Source of the DNA: Rhytidiadelphus loreus
Lineage: Eukaryota > Streptophyta > Bryopsida > Hypnales > Hylocomiaceae
NCBI GenBank assembly: GCA_947034895.1
Contig: OX344764.1
Coordinates: forward strand, 35,714,935-35,778,934
Direction: 5' to 3'
DNA length: 64,000 bases
The notes beneath the pieces were generated by a model that saw only the letters and a list, made by a program, of their open reading frames with translations, was not told the origin of the DNA and ran no database searches. Below are positions 60,957 through 64,000 of this stretch, one piece after another. The number at the start of each line of letters is the position of its first letter. The first letter of the stretch is position 1. The position numbers were made by a program, and so were the translations under genes.

Positions 60957-61177
60957 CACTACAAGAGAAAGGGGTGTTTTAAGTGTGTTTTTAAGTATAG
61001 TCCTAGAGATAAGATATTTAGTATGATCTTTATGTAGATTTTTAATAAAAATTTATTGAAAGTACTTGTATTTTCAGTAAATTTTTATTGAAAATCTACA
61101 TAAAGGTCAACATAAAGGTCATTATTTAATATCTTATCTCTAGGACTATCTTTAAAACACCCCTTTCTCTTGTAGTG
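60957..61177. mobile_element. 221-bp foldback MITE, CACTA-like ends
   Basis: Begins CACTACAAGAGAAAGG and ends CCTTTCTCTTGTAGTG; the inverted arms continue for roughly 90 bp each with a short loop. Flanked by AAT (60954-60956 and 61178-61180). Ends resemble those of the 1258-bp element at 56594. Confidence 0.92.
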
Positions 61178-62411
61178 AATAGATTGTATAGATCTCACGT
61201 GACATTTTGAATAATTATTAATTAAGACATCAAAGATTCAAAGTATCTATTTGAAGTTTTACAATTCATTGTTTTCAAGATAAAATATATTTTTTCCATT
61301 CTATTCTAAAGTATATTACTAATATTTTTGGTTCTCTTGGTTCTACTAGAAAATCTGAATTAGGGGATCTTTTATTATTGGAAAATTGAATTCAAAAAAT
61401 ATCCTACGTGTAAGGGATTTTGTTAATTAGATGCTCAAAATGGCCGAATAAACAAGGTTCTTTGTAACATTTACATCAATAATCCAAATGCATTGGAACA
61501 AATCAAAGACTTAGATAAAATAATATTCTTTAGAAAACAAATTTAAAAAAAAATATGTATTTTATAGAGATTTTTTGCTACTCAAGATTATCTATTTTAC
61601 TTTGGGTGGTATAATTGGATGAAAGCAATTTGAAACACCTGTTGATTATATTGCATTTCAAGAGTAGTATTAATAGTAAAAAATAATTGAGTTTTTAGAA
61701 AAAACCTTTAAAATAAAATAAACCGTCGATAATTAGAGGAACTCTTCAAATAACATATTTCCAAGGTTATAGTTGCAAATATTGTTTCATTTTTTTTTTC
61801 AAAATTTTGAAAAGAGATACTTATGATTTCTTCAATAGATTGAAAATATAATCTCAATCTAAAAATCATGATAAAAATGATAGAATAGACACTAGTCATA
61901 ATAAAAATGTCACACTAGCCACACAACAATTGAGTCTCTATGTACATTTATTGTAATTATAAATTTTGGATGGAAAAGATCTTTCATTGTTTTCTATAAG
62001 AAGTCACTTTGAATTGATTATTTCTAATTGTCAACATCATTGCAATTTTTATCTAAAGAAGAAATAGTGTCCAATCATTCAACTCCATTTTTCAATCAAT
62101 ACTCTGTCACATCTTTAATAATAACCATATTTCATCTCAAAAGTATTACAATGGAAGACTAAGCTACAAAAAATAGAGCTCATGAATTGCATTGTATTCT
62201 AAGGTGTTTAACAAAGTAATACAAATGTGTGACAAATCTTTAAAATGAAATATTATTTCTATTATACATTCCGATTTTTTTGGTGTAAAACAAGCTAATA
62301 TGAAATTGACATATTAACTCACATGCTAAAAGAAATACACTAAATTATTTATATATTCCAACAATTAAAAATTAGGATTGAATGGTGGTGGCCATGCTCA
62401 TTAGTTAGTAG

Positions 62412-64000
62412 ACCAATTATTTAGTACAATCGTGCGAAAGATCTCTATTACTTTGGTGGTAAAATGTCCAAAATTTCAGAGTCAAGAGCCCTTGTGAATA
62501 TGGACACATTGAAGACAGTGCCAAATGTGTGCATTGGTGCAGGAGCTAGAAATGTGGGATTGCAGTAAGACATGATGGCAGCGTCATCAAGCATTTCGGG
62601 ATTTATCCAATTTTCCCCGGGGCCAATTTCCTTGGGCATGTCTGCGGCACGTCACTTGCAACGTTCATATAGCTCAATGAAAGGAGAGGAATCGTCGCTG
62701 CCTATCTTCAAGCTGTTTTCTTTCCTCTGGGAGTTCAACTGAAGCAAATGTCAAGGAATAGAGTCTCCGAATCAAAAAGTGCCTAGGCTTTGCCATGGAA
62801 CACTGTGAACTTGAATAGAGATGAACTGAATTTCTAGTTACAAATTATAACATTCCACAAAAATCTGGAAATGTGGTAGAGGTAGTGATATGGTTGGCTT
62901 CCGAAGTTGCAAGCATTAACCTGTTGTGATATGGGTGACTTCACTTCATACAGAAGTTTCAAGGAGTATCCTGCTGTGAGCATTAGTCTTAGTTGAAGGG
63001 ACAGAAACACGCCCAGGAAGATTTCACTACGTTAGCCCCAGGGTCTAATCTTCATCGGGGCCTGAACTCCCCAGCTTTAGACCCCTGGGTCTTTGAACTC
63101 CCCCACTTTAGCCTGACCAAGGTGTGCAATTTTGGGGTCTAAAGTGACGACCACAAAAAAATTTGAAATTTTTCGAGTCCCTTGTAAAAATGGGCTAAAG
63201 TAGGGGTTATTGCGTGAAATATTAGCCCCTGCTAATCCCTCGAAATCTTCCTGCTAATCCCTCGAAACACGCCCGAGCAATAGTTAAATTAAAGAACAAG
63301 TGCTAATCCCTCGAAACATGCCCGAGCAATAGTTAAAGAAAGAGTGATTGCAACAGAATATCTCTCGATGACTTGTTATTTTCAATTCAGACACAGAATC
63401 AAGGCAGGAAGGCAATGGTACTTTTAAGAGAAGTACTGCAGAGTTGCTCTCTCGCCTTGAGAAATTATTGCAACCATTCACTCACTGTATGATTGATCTG
63501 ATCATATTCCTTTCTGCACTCACCAGACTACGCACAATGGATATCGCAGAAATTGATCACATCTACTGAATGATACATCTCTTCTACGATCATAGAGTTA
63601 CACTCTCACATCACTCATTTTGTCTCCATATAATTTAACACTAATGGTCCAGGTCGCTCTCTAATGTACACACTGCTCCTGGTCATTCTCGTTGGTCTTT
63701 CCTTCCCATCAATCTCCCGAAATGCATGATAACCATGGCGAGTCTTGAATTGCGTCGCCATTGCTAGCCAAGTATGTGGTGAAAAAATCGAGACTGCACG
63801 TCCTCACATCACGGAGCCCCGAATAGGATGGTACCGATATCCTCCACAAAAAGCTCCTCCTCAAATAGACCCTTGACCCCGCAGAAACCCTACTTCCACT
63901 CGTCAATAACTAAGCGCAGTGCCGTGGGTCATGCCTCACTCCACAATCTTAAGAAGTTCTAATTCCTGACGCCAGAACTCCCCAAGCTGTAGTCCTGTGA
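62412..64000 (+). repeat. Module E, copy 4 (runs off the window)
   Basis: Starts CCAATTATTTAG, equivalent to about 10656 in copy 1, and is similar to copies 1, 2 and 3 thereafter. The last bases (GAACTCCCCAAGCTGTAG...) match 12318 and 30444, about 1.2 kb before the stop codons of GDSL copies 1 and 2. Frames here are short and not shared. Confidence 0.75.
63015..63252. mobile_element. Candidate MITE in module E copy 4 (238 bp)
   Basis: Begins AGGAAGATTTC and ends GAAATCTTCCT, perfect 11-bp inverted ends. Inside, GGGTCTAA and TTAGACCC words alternate. Copy 3 has the uninterrupted host sequence (about 51255-51310 inverted). Just after it, CTAATCCCTCGAAACACGCC is repeated around 63255 and 63303. 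No clean target duplication. Confidence 0.55.

Larger units (their letters stand above)
58071..62411. repeat. AT-rich transposon-derived block, right
   Basis: AT-rich DNA without a credible gene, largely the inverted counterpart of 1880-6000. It holds three small TIR elements listed separately. Its right edge at about 62411 is the start of module E copy 4. Confidence 0.6.

Overview
The window looks like nuclear DNA of a land plant. The evidence is a GDSL-type SGNH hydrolase with the plant first-intron position, a BURP domain (a plant family with spaced Cys-His pairs), Ty1/copia retrotransposons and a CACTA (En/Spm) transposase remnant. A non-seed plant is possible but not shown. GC-rich gene islands (the GDSL exons, the BURP remnants) sit in very AT-rich, transposon-derived DNA. 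I saw no tRNA, rRNA, CRISPR array or bacterial feature.

The window is an amplified, rearranged locus built from a few modules. Module A is 1-545 and 56136-58070 (split by insertions), same orientation. Module B, carrying a BURP pseudogene, is 7527-10576 (+) and 51877-56135 (inverted). Module E-G is an E flank followed by a GDSL gene: 10577-16012 (+), 28344-33815 (+), 45520-51876 (inverted), and E only at 62412-64000 (+), running off the end. The order is A+ / TE / B+ E+G+ / TE / E+G+ / TE / G-E-B- A+ / TE / E+... Each junction between modules is filled with transposon debris.

Genes: three two-exon, 421-residue secreted GDSL esterase/lipase genes (13525-15463 minus, 31646-33186 minus, 46161-47701 plus). 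Copies 2 and 3 differ at one residue and sit head-to-head on an inverted repeat with an 11.7 kb spacer. Copy 1 is more diverged, has a MITE in its intron, and carries mostly CpG-decay substitutions, one of which hits the conserved block I glycine. Both BURP copies are broken.

Mobile DNA: a full-length Ty1/copia element with 235-bp LTRs and a GTGAG target duplication (37103-42103) in the palindrome spacer; a 5'-truncated Ty1/copia element with a long, nearly open pol (24821-28343); a decayed CACTA transposase (about 23050-24388) with subterminal-type repeats and a perfect 100-bp inverted repeat; and several small TIR elements, four of which can be delimited by target-site duplications. The remaining AT-rich blocks (546-7526, 16013-21900, 33816-37097, 42109-45519, 58071-62411) are interrelated, mutually inverted repeat DNA without recognisable genes.
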